A stretch of DNA of 64,000 nucleotides from PMP191F sp047602185 (GTDB lineage: Bacteria; Bacteroidota; Bacteroidia; Chitinophagales; Chitinophagaceae): assembly GCA_047602185.1 (NCBI GenBank), contig JASGHY010000001.1:6324001-6388000 (forward strand), in the 5' to 3' direction. Every line of letters starts with the position of its first letter. Position 1 is the first letter of the stretch. A program made the translations under genes and the position numbers. Positions 26,988-37,100 of the stretch are shown here, piece after piece. The notes beneath the pieces were generated by a model. That model searched no databases. It saw nothing but the letters and a program-made list of their open reading frames with translations, and was not told the origin of the DNA.

Positions 26988-28583
26988 ATGAAACCGAAAC
27001 TTATAAATAAACTGCTGCTTTTAATACCGGCACTCGTGATGGTGTGTATAGCAGGGTGTAAGAAAAAGGATTTTATGTTGCCCGATGGCGCATTGACTAC
27101 CAAAGACTATGTGTACAATGTAGCGCTGAAAGGTTTTCAGCCGGAGGATAAAGTAAATGGAAATATCACGGCTAATATCAGTATGAAAGTGATCTATTAT
27201 TATTTACAACGTGAAAGCAAACAGGATACCCTGATCCAGTTGGATTTTGTGCCAACGGAGCAGCAGACCAATTATACTTTTGCAGTGAATGCTTCTATCT
27301 GGGCCGGCATTAACCTGCAGGGTGTAAAAGGATTAAAACTGCTTTGCGTACAGGATAACAATACTTCGCTGGAAAAAGTAATTAAGATCAGTTATTACGA
27401 TCCTGCTGCGCCGGTGCTCACCGGTATCCCGGAAACGCTGACGCCTGTGTTGATAGGTAATACGGCTATCAGCGGAAAAGCCACTTCCGAGACCGGCATA
27501 CAAAAGATTTATTTTTACGACAACCGCAGCGGCAGCTTCAAGGCTATTGACAGCATCAGCGGAAATGGTAGCAAAGACCTTACTATCAATTACAATTATG
27601 TATATGCAGACGGTGCAGGCCAGTTAAAAGTAGCAGCAGTGGATATTTATGGTTTGCGTGTAGAGAAAACGATCCAGTTCGTTAATATCCCATTCAAACC
27701 GGTGATCACCTTTGCTACAGATACATTGCGGGCCGCATTGCCGGATGGCAAGCCCGCAGTAACCGGCACCTTAAAAACTTATGCTGCTGTGACTACGGTA
27801 AATGTATTTGTAAAAACTGCAGGTGGCGAAACGCTGTCCGGATCAGTTACACCTGTACTTACAGGTAGTGGCGCTAATGAATACAACTATACATTCAGCT
27901 ATCCCTCATTTGCCTATGCAGATGATGTTACCTACTGTAAACTGGTAGTAACAGACGGAGGCGGAAGTAACAATGCAGGCGAAGTGCCGGTAAAGATCCT
28001 GCCTTATTACCACTGGAAAAATGTAACCATGATGGCGCAGGGTATAACAGGTGTAAACTCAACCAGTTGCTTCTTTACAGGCGATCCTGCTCAGCCATTG
28101 CTGGGGCCCTGTGAAGTGATCGCTAATTCTTCACTGGATGCGAAAATTGATTTTGCGATCTTCTGCAACAGTTCACTGGCGCTTTCATTCAACAACCCGG
28201 CTAATATTTCAGCTTCCACCATCTCAACCTTTAAATGTAGCGGTACATCGTGGAACCCTGCTACCCCTACAGCCAACACCTTAAAGAAAACATTATTCAG
28301 GGTATTGGCTTCCAGTGTAGCGGAAACAAGAGTATACACTGCATACAATGGCGGTACAATTACAGACCTGGGTGATGCCTTTTTTACGGGTGTTTCTGCC
28401 GCATCGGCCAATGCTCCCAACTCTACCCAGTTTACTACAGCATCATTGATCTGGGGTAAAATGACGCCTGCCAGCGGTGGAACAACAAAGAATATACTTA
28501 TAAAAATAAATGCGGTAAATATCGTGCCGTTATCTTCACAAGGAACGTCCACGGTAACGATAGATATCATGAAAGAAAAATAA
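26988..28583 (+). CDS. Putative surface glycan-binding lipoprotein, third slot of the first SusCD operon
   Basis: 531 residues with a lipobox (CIAGC, near residue 23). The body looks like a string of beta-sandwich modules: YYDPAAPVLTGIPETLTP opens an Ig-like repeat and IPFKPVITFATDTLRAALP another. The C-terminal ~180 residues look like a separate domain (from about YYHWKNVTMMAQG). I do not recognise a family. Position after SusD is that of SusE/SusF-type surface glycan-binding proteins, so an accessory binding role at the cell surface is likely (inference). Confidence 0.7.
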   Translation: MKPKLINKLLLLIPALVMVCIAGCKKKDFMLPDGALTTKDYVYNVALKGFQPEDKVNGNITANISMKVIYYYLQRESKQDTLIQLDFVPTEQQTNYTFAVNASIWAGINLQGVKGLKLLCVQDNNTSLEKVIKISYYDPAAPVLTGIPETLTPVLIGNTAISGKATSETGIQKIYFYDNRSGSFKAIDSISGNGSKDLTINYNYVYADGAGQLKVAAVDIYGLRVEKTIQFVNIPFKPVITFATDTLRAALPDGKPAVTGTLKTYAAVTTVNVFVKTAGGETLSGSVTPVLTGSGANEYNYTFSYPSFAYADDVTYCKLVVTDGGGSNNAGEVPVKILPYYHWKNVTMMAQGITGVNSTSCFFTGDPAQPLLGPCEVIANSSLDAKIDFAIFCNSSLALSFNNPANISASTISTFKCSGTSWNPATPTANTLKKTLFRVLASSVAETRVYTAYNGGTITDLGDAFFTGVSAASANAPNSTQFTTASLIWGKMTPASGGTTKNILIKINAVNIVPLSSQGTSTVTIDIMKEK

Positions 28584-28615
28584 ACAGTGATAAAATGATT
28601 CAGCAAAAATCAACT

Positions 28616-28957
28616 ATGGAAACAAAAGTGTTCATTGAAGACAATGACATTCCCTGGGAAGTGGTAGGGGAAGGCGTAAAGAGAAAGATCATGGCCTATG
28701 ATGACAGGCTCATGATGGTGAAAGTTTCTTTTCAAACAGGTGGTGTGGGAAGTATTCACCAGCATCATCATACACAGATCACCCATATCCAGAGCGGTGT
28801 ATTTGAAGTGATCATCAGCGGCGAGAAAAAGATCCTGAAAGCCGGTGATGCTTTCTTTATACCCACCAATGAACTGCACGGTTGTGTGTGTGTGGAGGAA
28901 GGTGTGTTGGTAGATGTATTTAGCCCGCATCGCGAAGACTTTTTGCAGAAAGGCTGA
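28616..28957 (+). CDS. kdgF: KdgF-like cupin, unsaturated uronate linearising enzyme
   Basis: A small single-domain cupin of about 113 residues. The metal-site histidines are in SIHQHHHTQITHIQSG (His48, His50) and NELHGC (His88), and IPWEVVGEGVKRKIMAYDD is the usual KdgF start. KdgF speeds conversion of the 4,5-unsaturated uronate monomer, released by PL17, into the linear ketone 4-deoxy-L-erythro-5-hexoseulose uronate (DEH). No signal peptide is seen, so it is cytoplasmic. ATG 28616 gives a family-like N-terminus; an in-frame ATG at 28595 would add seven residues. Confidence 0.88.
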   Translation: METKVFIEDNDIPWEVVGEGVKRKIMAYDDRLMMVKVSFQTGGVGSIHQHHHTQITHIQSGVFEVIISGEKKILKAGDAFFIPTNELHGCVCVEEGVLVDVFSPHREDFLQKG

Positions 28958-28988
28958 TAAGTACCCTCATTAATAAAATTGCATACGT

Positions 28989-29882
28989 ATGAAAAAATAT
29001 CTTGTATCCTTACTGGCAATAGCAACAATATTATCAGCAAACGCCCAGGAGGGAAATGCTGATACAGCACAGTATAAGCCTGTACAATTACCTGCTGGTT
29101 TTACATCACAGTTAAATGTAGTGTACACCCAGGGAAGTAACTGGCAACAGAAACTGGATATCTATCTGCCACCCAATAATGGCAAGGCAACACCCGTAGT
29201 TATCAATATTCATGGCGGTGGCTGGAATCATGGTGTTAAAGAATCACAAACAGGTTTCAATACCTTTTTCAAAATGGGTTTTGCTGTAGTCAATATAGAA
29301 TACCGCTTAACCCCACAGGCCAAAGCTCCTGCTGCTGTGGAAGACGCACGTTGTGCATTGATCTACGTAGTAAAAAATGCAAAGGAGTTGAATATTGATG
29401 TAAATAAAATTGTGGTGATGGGTGGCAGTGCCGGAGGCCACCTGGCCTTAATGGCTGGTTTGCTGGCAAACGATCATCGTTTTGATACCAATTGCCCCGG
29501 TATAGATAATATTAAAGTAGCGGCTATTATTGACAAATATGGCATTACCGATGTATGGGATTGGGGGTATGGAAAAAATATCACCAGTAGATCGGCTACC
29601 AATTGGTTAGGTGATAAAGCAAAGGATGCAGAATTCGCAAGATCTGTGTCACCGATCAACTATGTAAACAAGAACAGCCCTCCCACATTTATTGTACACG
29701 GAGATGCAGACCCTACTGTACCTTATCAGCAATCCATATTGCTGCACCAGAAACTGAAAGATGCAGGAGTAAAAACTCAGTTCATGAGTGTGCCCGGTGG
29801 GCTACATGGAAATTTTCCCAAAGAACAGAATTCTGAAGTAAACAAAGCTATTGTGGCTTTTTTGAAAGAAGTAGGATTTTAA
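28989..29882 (+). CDS. Secreted alpha/beta-hydrolase esterase, possible polysaccharide deacetylase
   Basis: 297 residues with a signal peptide cut near ANAQ (residue 20). The alpha/beta-hydrolase features are complete: oxyanion HGGGW (75-79), nucleophile Ser147 in GGSAGG, Asp241 (VHGDADP) and His273 (GGLHGNF). This is the BD-FAE/carbohydrate-esterase-like group. It sits inside the alginate operon between kdgF and the MFS gene. Alginate made by bacteria, unlike algal alginate, is O-acetylated, so a deacetylating role would make sense. This substrate is inference; feruloyl or generic acyl esters remain possible. Confidence 0.85.
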   Translation: MKKYLVSLLAIATILSANAQEGNADTAQYKPVQLPAGFTSQLNVVYTQGSNWQQKLDIYLPPNNGKATPVVINIHGGGWNHGVKESQTGFNTFFKMGFAVVNIEYRLTPQAKAPAAVEDARCALIYVVKNAKELNIDVNKIVVMGGSAGGHLALMAGLLANDHRFDTNCPGIDNIKVAAIIDKYGITDVWDWGYGKNITSRSATNWLGDKAKDAEFARSVSPINYVNKNSPPTFIVHGDADPTVPYQQSILLHQKLKDAGVKTQFMSVPGGLHGNFPKEQNSEVNKAIVAFLKEVGF

Positions 29883-29904
29883 TCAGCTAAAAGAAAAGCC
29901 CGGT

Positions 29905-31221
29905 ATGCAGCAGCAAATATTAGAGCAGCCCTCTTCGCGAAAGGTTAAAGGATTGCGTTGGTATATTATCAGCCTGGTAGCACTGGCCACGGTGATCAAC
30001 TATATTGATCGTGGTGCTATCAATTTTATGTGGCCCTACATTCACAAAGATTTCGGTATAGCTGAAGCAGATAGCAAGGAAGCGCTGGCATTAATCACAA
30101 CCTTTTTTATGATAGCCTATGCTATTGGTCAGACAGTAACCGGTAAAATGATGGATGCGATCGGTACCAGGTTGGGGATGACGGTTTCCATTATTGGTTG
30201 GAGTATCTCTATTGCCCTCCATTCACTGGCACGTTCTGTGTTGTCATTCAATTTCTTTCGTTTTCTGCTTGGGCTTAGTGAAGCAGGCAACTGGCCTGGC
30301 GCCACCAAAAGCAATGCAGAATGGTTTCCGGCAAAAGAGCGTGCAATAGCGCAGGGCATTTTTGGCGCAGGCGCTTCATTGGGTTCGGTAATTGCTGCGC
30401 CGGTGATCGCTGCATTATTCCTTGCCTTTGGCTGGAAAGCAACTTTTGCCCTGATCGCTGTGCTGGGTATTCTGTGGATCATTCCCTGGTTACTGATCAA
30501 CAAGAATACGCCCGACAAACATCCGTGGATTACCAAAGAAGAGCAGGAATACATTCTTGACTGTGCTACCGATAAAAAAACAACAGCGGCCGACACCCGG
30601 GTATATACATGGAAGCAGTTACTGGCTTTCCGCAATACATGGGGCATTATTACGGCACGCTTCTTCATCGATCCTGTGTGGTGGCTATTTGTAACCTGGT
30701 TGCCTACCTTCTTAAAAGAACAGTTCAGCTTCGACATGAAACAGATCGGTGCATTTGCGTGGGTTCCTTACTTGTTTGCAGCCATCGGCGGGTTGACAGG
30801 AGGCTACTTCTCTTCCTTGTTAATTAAGAAAGGAGTAGCGGCAGCAAAAGCAAGAAAAAGAGCCATCACCATTGGTTGTTGTATCATGCTCGTATCGCTG
30901 GTAGCTATTGTATATTATTTACCGCAGTTAAAGGATCAACCGGGTGTTGCTATTGCATTGATCAGTGCCACATTATTTGGCTTCCAGTTCCTTATCAATA
31001 ACCTGCAGACCTTACCGGCCGATTATTTCCATGGAAAAAACGTTGGAACTGTAGCAGGTATGGGAGGCACCTCTGCTGTAATAGGTACCTTATTAACCAC
31101 ATGGGCCGTACCCATCATTACCAAAACGAGCTATACATCATTTTTTATACTGGGGGCTGTATTGGTGCCATTAGCATGGCTTTGCGGAACATTTATTACT
31201 ACTAAAAAAAGCAATCATTGA
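29905..31221 (+). CDS. MFS transporter, hexuronate-type (probable uronate/DEH importer)
   Basis: 438 residues with about twelve membrane segments. It belongs to the anion:cation symporter/hexuronate group of the major facilitator superfamily: NYIDRGAINFMWPYI in the first helix, and RFLLGLSEAGNWPGATKSNAEWFPAKERA in helices 4-5. Members carry glucuronate, galacturonate or other sugar acids across the inner membrane with protons. Between the esterase and the SDR it most likely imports the unsaturated uronate or DEH made in the periplasm. Spacings of 22 and 16 bp to its neighbours show one operon. Confidence 0.92.
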   Translation: MQQQILEQPSSRKVKGLRWYIISLVALATVINYIDRGAINFMWPYIHKDFGIAEADSKEALALITTFFMIAYAIGQTVTGKMMDAIGTRLGMTVSIIGWSISIALHSLARSVLSFNFFRFLLGLSEAGNWPGATKSNAEWFPAKERAIAQGIFGAGASLGSVIAAPVIAALFLAFGWKATFALIAVLGILWIIPWLLINKNTPDKHPWITKEEQEYILDCATDKKTTAADTRVYTWKQLLAFRNTWGIITARFFIDPVWWLFVTWLPTFLKEQFSFDMKQIGAFAWVPYLFAAIGGLTGGYFSSLLIKKGVAAAKARKRAITIGCCIMLVSLVAIVYYLPQLKDQPGVAIALISATLFGFQFLINNLQTLPADYFHGKNVGTVAGMGGTSAVIGTLLTTWAVPIITKTSYTSFFILGAVLVPLAWLCGTFITTKKSNH

Positions 31222-31237
31222 TATTAAACTAAAGATT

Positions 31238-31990
31238 ATGAAATTAAAAGGAAAAGTTGCAATTGTAACAGGCGGTGGAAGAGATATCGGTAAAGAGGTG
31301 TCATTAAAACTGGCACAGCAGGGCGCAAAAGTGGTGATCAATTATAACAGCAGTGCGGCAGAAGCAGAAGCAACTGTAGCTGCAGTAAAGCAGGCAGGTG
31401 GCGACGCCATTGCTGTAAAAGCAGATATTACAAAAGGAAATGAAGTAGAGAAACTGGTAGCAGAAGCACAGAAGGCTTTTGGTAATGAAGTACATATTCT
31501 TGCCAATGTTGCCGGTGGAATGGTAGCGCGTAAATTACTGGCCGATATGGACGAAAATTTCTGGGATAGCGTAATCGCACTCAATGTTAAATCAGCCTTC
31601 CTGCTTACCAAACATGTTGTTCCTTTAATGCCTGCAGGCAGCAGCATTATTAACTTCTCATCACAGGCCGGTCGTGATGGCGGTGGGTTCGGAGCATCTG
31701 CGTATGCAACTTCCAAAGGAGCTGTAGCCACTTTTACACGTTCAATGGCAAAAGAATTGGGTCCAAAGAATATTCGTGTAAATGCGGTTGATCCCGGTAT
31801 GATCGCTACCACTTTTCATGATACATTCACAAAACCTGAAGTAAGAACTGCTGTTGCCAATGGAACGCCATTGCGCAGGGAAGGAAAAGCTTCAGAAGTT
31901 GCCGATCTCGTAGCATACCTTGCCAGTGACGAAAGTAGTTTCATTACCGGCGCTAACATTGATATCAACGGCGGAACATATTTTTCGTAA
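31238..31990 (+). CDS. Short-chain dehydrogenase/reductase, probable DEH reductase
   Basis: 250 residues, classical SDR: cofactor motif TGGGRDIG (11-18), NVAGG (90-94), catalytic Ser141/142, Tyr156 and Lys160 (SAYATSK), C-terminal INGGTYFS. In alginate catabolism an SDR reduces DEH to 2-keto-3-deoxygluconate (KDG). Position directly after KdgF and the MFS transporter makes this the best reading. NADH or NADPH preference cannot be judged. KDG kinase and KDPG aldolase are not encoded in the window and must lie elsewhere. A 3-oxoacyl-ACP-reductase-like role is the generic alternative. Confidence 0.88.
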   Translation: MKLKGKVAIVTGGGRDIGKEVSLKLAQQGAKVVINYNSSAAEAEATVAAVKQAGGDAIAVKADITKGNEVEKLVAEAQKAFGNEVHILANVAGGMVARKLLADMDENFWDSVIALNVKSAFLLTKHVVPLMPAGSSIINFSSQAGRDGGGFGASAYATSKGAVATFTRSMAKELGPKNIRVNAVDPGMIATTFHDTFTKPEVRTAVANGTPLRREGKASEVADLVAYLASDESSFITGANIDINGGTYFS

Positions 31991-32246
31991 GTTGCAAAAT
32001 GTCAAACGTGAAACGTGAAAACGCCACGAGCTAAAACAAATACGTAGCGTTTTCGCAGAAGTTCTCTGTGAAAACGCTGCTTCTCTTTTCTCTGCGGTTA
32101 GCCGCCTGAGAAATTTCAGGTATTAGAACATGAAAAAACAATAATAAGTTGTGAGTTGCACGTTACAGGATAACTGCAAATTGCTAACTGCCAACTTGTA
32201 TTTCGCGTTCAGCAATATCAATTCCCAATTCCCGATTCCTTTACAT
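31991..32246. other. 256-bp gap after the DEH-reductase gene
   Basis: It holds GAAAACGC words in direct and inverted order (near 32017, 32049 and 32068), a TTTCTCTGCGGTTAGCC word also found near 3825 and 3972, and phrase-type repeats up to the next start. A reading frame stays open through the end of this gap into the PL6 gene, but it translates repeat DNA and is not believed coding. Confidence 0.55.
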
Positions 32247-33683
32247 ATGAAATCTCTATTCCTTTTACTAACCTCTTTCCTTGTTACCAGTGCTTACGCT
32301 ACAGATCATATAGTAAATACTGTAGATGAAGCAATGCTATTACTGAATAAAGTACCGGCCGGTGACAAAGTGTTGCTGAAAGATGGAACCTATGCTGACG
32401 CTGTGATCCGTTTTCACAATCCAAATGGTACTGCCGCCAGACCGGTGGTCTTTGCTGCCGAGCATCCGGGCAAGGTTTTCTTTGAAGGTAACGGAACGTT
32501 GAGTTTCTCCGGGCAATATATAATAGTAGAAGGTTTTGTATGGCAAAACGGCGGCAAGGATCTGGAGTCAAAGTCTGTCATTGAATTCAAGAACGGCAAA
32601 GAAAAAGCCGCGCACAGTATGCTGCGCGATTGTGTTATTGACAGCTACAACAATAGTAAGCTCGATACGGATAATAAATGGGTTTCGCTTTTCGGACAAT
32701 ACAATAGGGTAGAGCGTTGCCTGTTGTACAACAAACGCAACCTCGGGGCAACCTTAACGGTTTGGCTGGATCCCGGACAACCGGCGCATCACGTTGTTGC
32801 CTGGAATTATTTTCTCGAAAGACAGAATGGTCCTGAGTCGGGCAATGGATTAGAGAGCATCCGTGTAGGCGACAGTAAAACTTCTATGACAGAAGCGCAT
32901 TGCGTGGTAGCGTTCAACCGGTTCGAGGCCTGCGACGGAGAAATTGAGATCATATCCAACAAATCCTGCCACAACTCTTACCTGCACAACACATTCTATA
33001 ATAGCGGGGGAGGTTTAACCCTGCGTCATGGAAATGATTGCTTGTGTGACGGGAACTACTTTGACGGAAACGGAAAGAAAGATTCCTATGGTATTCGCAT
33101 TATCGGTGAAGGCCATACAGCCATCAATAATTACTTTACCGGTCTGAAGGGTGCAAAGCAAATGCTGCGTGCGCCATTAACAATTATGAATGGAGTTCCC
33201 AATAGTCCTCTCAATGGCTATTTCCAGGTAAAAAAGGCAACAATAGCCGGAAATATTTTTGTCAATTGTGCTCTGCCCGATCTGCGCATGGGTGCATTCA
33301 CAAGAGCAGAAGCCACTTTATTCCCCGACTCAGTAATTGTGATCAATAACCTGTTCTTTGATGATGCAGCGACATCCGGTGCTGTTTATGAAACTGTATC
33401 AGCCGCCACTAATAGCAAAATTGAAAACAATACAGTAGCAGGAAAAAGCCTTTCGTTGCCTGCGGAAAAAGGATTTATATCCATTAATAATAAGGAGTTA
33501 CAGAAAAGTGCAACCGGTGAGATCCGCGATGCAAAAGGAAATCAATTCCCTGCCCCTGTAAATAAAAACATCTCCAAAGCTGGTGCTGATGAGGTTGCTG
33601 CTGATATTACCAGTGAGGCTGAAAAAAATAAATACGGCCTTCTTTTACCAGCTATGGTTGGTCCATCATGGAAGCGTCAGTAA
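32247..33683 (+). CDS. PL6 family lyase, single-domain (alginate lyase-type)
   Basis: 478 residues with a signal peptide ending SAYA (residue 18). One right-handed beta-helix domain carries Glu232/Glu234 (DGEIEIIS), Lys239 (SNKSC) and Arg260 (LTLRHGN), the PL6 calcium ligands and catalytic pair. It is shorter than the two-domain PL6 at the head of the block; such pairs often differ in preference for M-, G- or MG-blocks, but preference cannot be read here. ATG 32247 is chosen because it gives a clean signal peptide. It follows a 256-bp gap and may have its own promoter. Confidence 0.9.
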   Translation: MKSLFLLLTSFLVTSAYATDHIVNTVDEAMLLLNKVPAGDKVLLKDGTYADAVIRFHNPNGTAARPVVFAAEHPGKVFFEGNGTLSFSGQYIIVEGFVWQNGGKDLESKSVIEFKNGKEKAAHSMLRDCVIDSYNNSKLDTDNKWVSLFGQYNRVERCLLYNKRNLGATLTVWLDPGQPAHHVVAWNYFLERQNGPESGNGLESIRVGDSKTSMTEAHCVVAFNRFEACDGEIEIISNKSCHNSYLHNTFYNSGGGLTLRHGNDCLCDGNYFDGNGKKDSYGIRIIGEGHTAINNYFTGLKGAKQMLRAPLTIMNGVPNSPLNGYFQVKKATIAGNIFVNCALPDLRMGAFTRAEATLFPDSVIVINNLFFDDAATSGAVYETVSAATNSKIENNTVAGKSLSLPAEKGFISINNKELQKSATGEIRDAKGNQFPAPVNKNISKAGADEVAADITSEAEKNKYGLLLPAMVGPSWKRQ

Positions 33684-34165
33684 GTAAATACCCGCCTACT
33701 CGTTTTGCTGCAAATCCTTACTGCAAAAGACATTATGCAGTCTGTAAAGGCTCAGCTTTCTGTTATTTTTCACTTCTCAATCTCTCAATCAGATACATTT
33801 ACAACTCTTGTTTCAGTCACGGGCTGAATTGTTTTTTTACGGCAAAAGCAGCGTTTAACGTGTGTTAAGTATCTTGTTTTTCCCTGCTTTCGAAAAGTAA
33901 ACTATATATACATTGAACACAGGAATGTGTGTTATGCGCATGTTAATATAGCTTACAACAATGACAATTCAGGGAATCAGGGATTTCGAAATTGTTCCGT
34001 ATTTGCATACGTTAATTAATGTATCACGGGTAAAAAACAATTACAACAAGGGATGATGTTTCTGTTACGGCAAACCGACCGGCGTGCCTTTGCAGGAATA
34101 GGTTTATAAACTCTAACGACCCTGGTATTAGTGCACGCTGGTGCCAGGAAAACTCTAACTGCCAT
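33684..34165. promoter_or_regulatory. 482-bp leader region of the second SusCD operon
   Basis: No gene is supported. The region holds a near-perfect 18-bp palindrome (34007-34024) and, close to the SusC start, the words CTCTAACGACC (34111-34121) and CTCTAACTGCC (34153-34163). The last eight bases before the start resemble those before the first SusC gene (AACTGCCAT). It should contain the promoter and a long 5' leader. Confidence 0.55.
34007..34024. promoter_or_regulatory. Near-perfect palindrome, possible operator of the second SusCD operon
   Basis: ATACGTTAATTAATGTAT is an 18-bp inverted repeat with one mismatched pair, about 142 bp before the SusC start. It differs from the CG-centred palindrome beside the LacI-type gene, so another regulator may bind. 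The assignment is by symmetry only. Confidence 0.45.
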
Positions 34166-37100
34166 ATGGAAAGAAAAGCATTTCCTTCCGTTGCGGACTT
34201 GTATTGCACATGCCGCAGCATCTGCCTCTTTGTCTTTTTTCAATTATTTTTTATTGCTGTACACGCACAGGGCGGCCAGAAGGTTCGCGGTGTGGTAAAG
34301 GACATGAAGGGAAACCCTTTATCGGGAGTAAGCGTTACTGTAAAAGGAGCTACCACTGGTGCTATGACTGATAGCAGCGGTGCTTACACTATTACAGTGC
34401 CGAATGAAAATACCATACTGGTGTTTTCTCTTATCAGTTATGGCAGCAAAGACGTTGCTGTTGCCGGTAAAGCAGTCATCAACGTAGAACTTGCCGAACA
34501 AAATACCAGCATGGATGATGTGGTGGTAATTGGTTATGGTACGCAGAAAAAACGTGATGTAACCGGCGCCATCTCTTCCATTAACTCCAAAGCTATACAG
34601 GAAAGACAACCTGTAACGCTGGCCGATGCCTTACAGGGGCAGGCAGCGGGTGTATTGGTAACCACAGATAATGGTGACCCTGCCGCACAGGGTTCTGTTC
34701 AGATCCGTGGTGCATCTACACTCAACTCAGGTAATGGTCCTTTGTATGTAATTGACGGTATCATAAGTGAGAATGGAAACTTTGTGAACCCCGCTGATAT
34801 CGAAACCATCGACATCTTAAAAGATGCGTCTTCTACTGCAATATATGGTGCACGCGGTGCCAACGGTGTCATCCTTATTACCACTAAAAGAGGTAAAGAG
34901 GGTAAACCCATTATTTCAGCTAACTTCTATCACCTGTCTGGTAAACTGGCGCACAAGCTGAGAACGATCTCTGCTGCAGAACTTCGCTACTATCGCCGTA
35001 TGCGCGGTGATGGCAACAACGGTGGTAATGTTGACTCACTGAACCCTTACCTGAATGCTGATAATGATTACCAGGACCTGTTATTCAGAACTGCCAATAA
35101 AAATGTAGCATCATTAAGCATTGGTGGCGGTCAGAAAGGTCTTAACTATTATGGTGGTATTACATATACAGACGACCAGTCAATTGTGATCAATAGCTGG
35201 ATCAAACGTCTTCAGTCAAAGATCAACGTAGGTTACCAGGCCAGCAAAAGATTGTCAATTTCACATAGCCTTGCATTTGCATGGCAAACCGGTAATAATA
35301 TTCCTGTAGGCACTACTGTAAAACAGGTGTTTGAACGAAACCCATGGACCTCTATCTATCGTCCTGACGGAAGCCTTGCAGGTTATGTTGAATCAAAACG
35401 TAACCCTGTAGCATACGCACTGCTTTCAAAAGATCTTGATAAGAACTATACCGTTCAGTTCAATACACAAATGAACTACACTATCACCAAGGACCTGAAG
35501 TTTACAACCTTGTTCAACGCTCAGCTGGATAACAACAACAACAATCAGTTCTCTCCCAGCTCTCTTACTTCGGGCGGAAACGGTGACGCTACCGGTAGCA
35601 ATACAACAAACAGGATGTTCTACTGGGAATACCAGGCATTCCTGAACTATACCAAAAGAATTGGTCAGCACAACATTGCCGGTACCATTGGTGCCACTGC
35701 TGATCACAAAAGAAATGATGGTATCTACATTTCTACTTACAAATACCTTAGTGAAGAGATCAATGCAGGTAATGTAGGAACAATTGATCTGTCAACCGGC
35801 AAAACCGGAACAACAGCCAAAGCACTGGCAAGTGCTGCACAGTTCGTTCGTTTGATGTACAATTATGCGGGCAAGTACCAGGTACAGGGTATTTTCCGTC
35901 GTGATGGTTCATCCCGTTTTGGATCCAATAACAAATGGGGTAACTTCTATTCCGGTTCTGCTGCATGGCGTTTCACGGATGAAAAGTTCATGGAAAACCT
36001 GCGTGATATCCTGTATGAAGGTCGTTTAAGGGCCAGTATTGGTTCTGTTGGTAATGACAACATTGGTAATACCAACTACCCATGGGCTAACACCATCAAC
36101 TTCGGGGAAAACTATTATGCAGGCGTTTCTTCTGCTGCTCCTGCTGTTACCCTGGGTAACAATGAAATTCACTGGGAAGTAACCACGTCTAAGAACATCG
36201 GCCTGGATCTGTCGTTCCTGAGAGGGCGCCTGAACTTCACTGTAGACTATTATGTGAAGAATACTTCTGACCTGCTGTACAACGCGAGCTTACCTAAAGA
36301 AACAGGTAAAACCAACGTAAACATCAACCTGGGTGCTATCCGCAATACAGGTCTTGAAATGAGCTTAACAGGAACACCTGTATTAAATAAGAACTTAAAA
36401 TGGGATGTATCAGGTAACATTACTTTCCAGAAAGGAAAGATCACAGAACTGTATAACCACACTTCTTTTGTAAATGGCAAATGGCTGATCCAGGAAGGCG
36501 GCACCATCGGTGATTTCTTTGTATGGAAAAACCTGGGTGTATACCAATGGAATGAGTCTAATGCATATGATGAAAAAGGTCGCAGACTTACTCCTGTTAT
36601 CGGTGCAAACGGTGCGCCTGATGGTTCATACCTTGGTTATGATGGAAAAACCTATGCAGGAACCATCTACAAAAAATCAAGAAATGGTACCATCCTGGAA
36701 GGTGGCGATACAGAATGGTATGATAAGAACAATGATGGCGTGATTGATGACCAGGATAAATTAATTGGCGGAAATGCAATACCTACTTTCTTCTTCGGTT
36801 TATCAAGCACTATCAGCTATAAGAATTTAACCTTCAGCTTCCTGCTGAACGGACAGATAGGCAACAAGATCTATAACTCTGTTGCCAACGGTCAGAATAC
36901 TTTCAGCTCTACTTATTCTCCTCCCACATGGGAAGCGGCTGTTACTTCATGGCAAAAACAGGGTGATGTTTCAAAATATCCTTTGTTCTCCCGTAAAGAC
37001 AACCGTGGTAGCATCAGCAATGGATACAATAGCCTGTATATAGAAGATGGTTCTTTCATTCGTTTATCAAGTGTGCGTCTGAGCTATGGATTGACTCCTA

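Noticed and set aside
28091..28606. Open frame of 171 codons antisense to the end of the third-slot lipoprotein gene
   Set aside because: It depends on the reverse complement of beta-rich coding sequence and has no supporting leader or family motif.
30129..30737. Open frame of 202 codons antisense to the MFS gene
   Set aside because: The membrane protein on the other strand is clearly real, and this frame shows no domain or signal.
32151..32246. Longer N-terminus for the second PL6 protein, from an upstream ATG
   Set aside because: The extra 32 codons translate phrase-type repeat DNA, and ATG 32247 begins a clean signal peptide.
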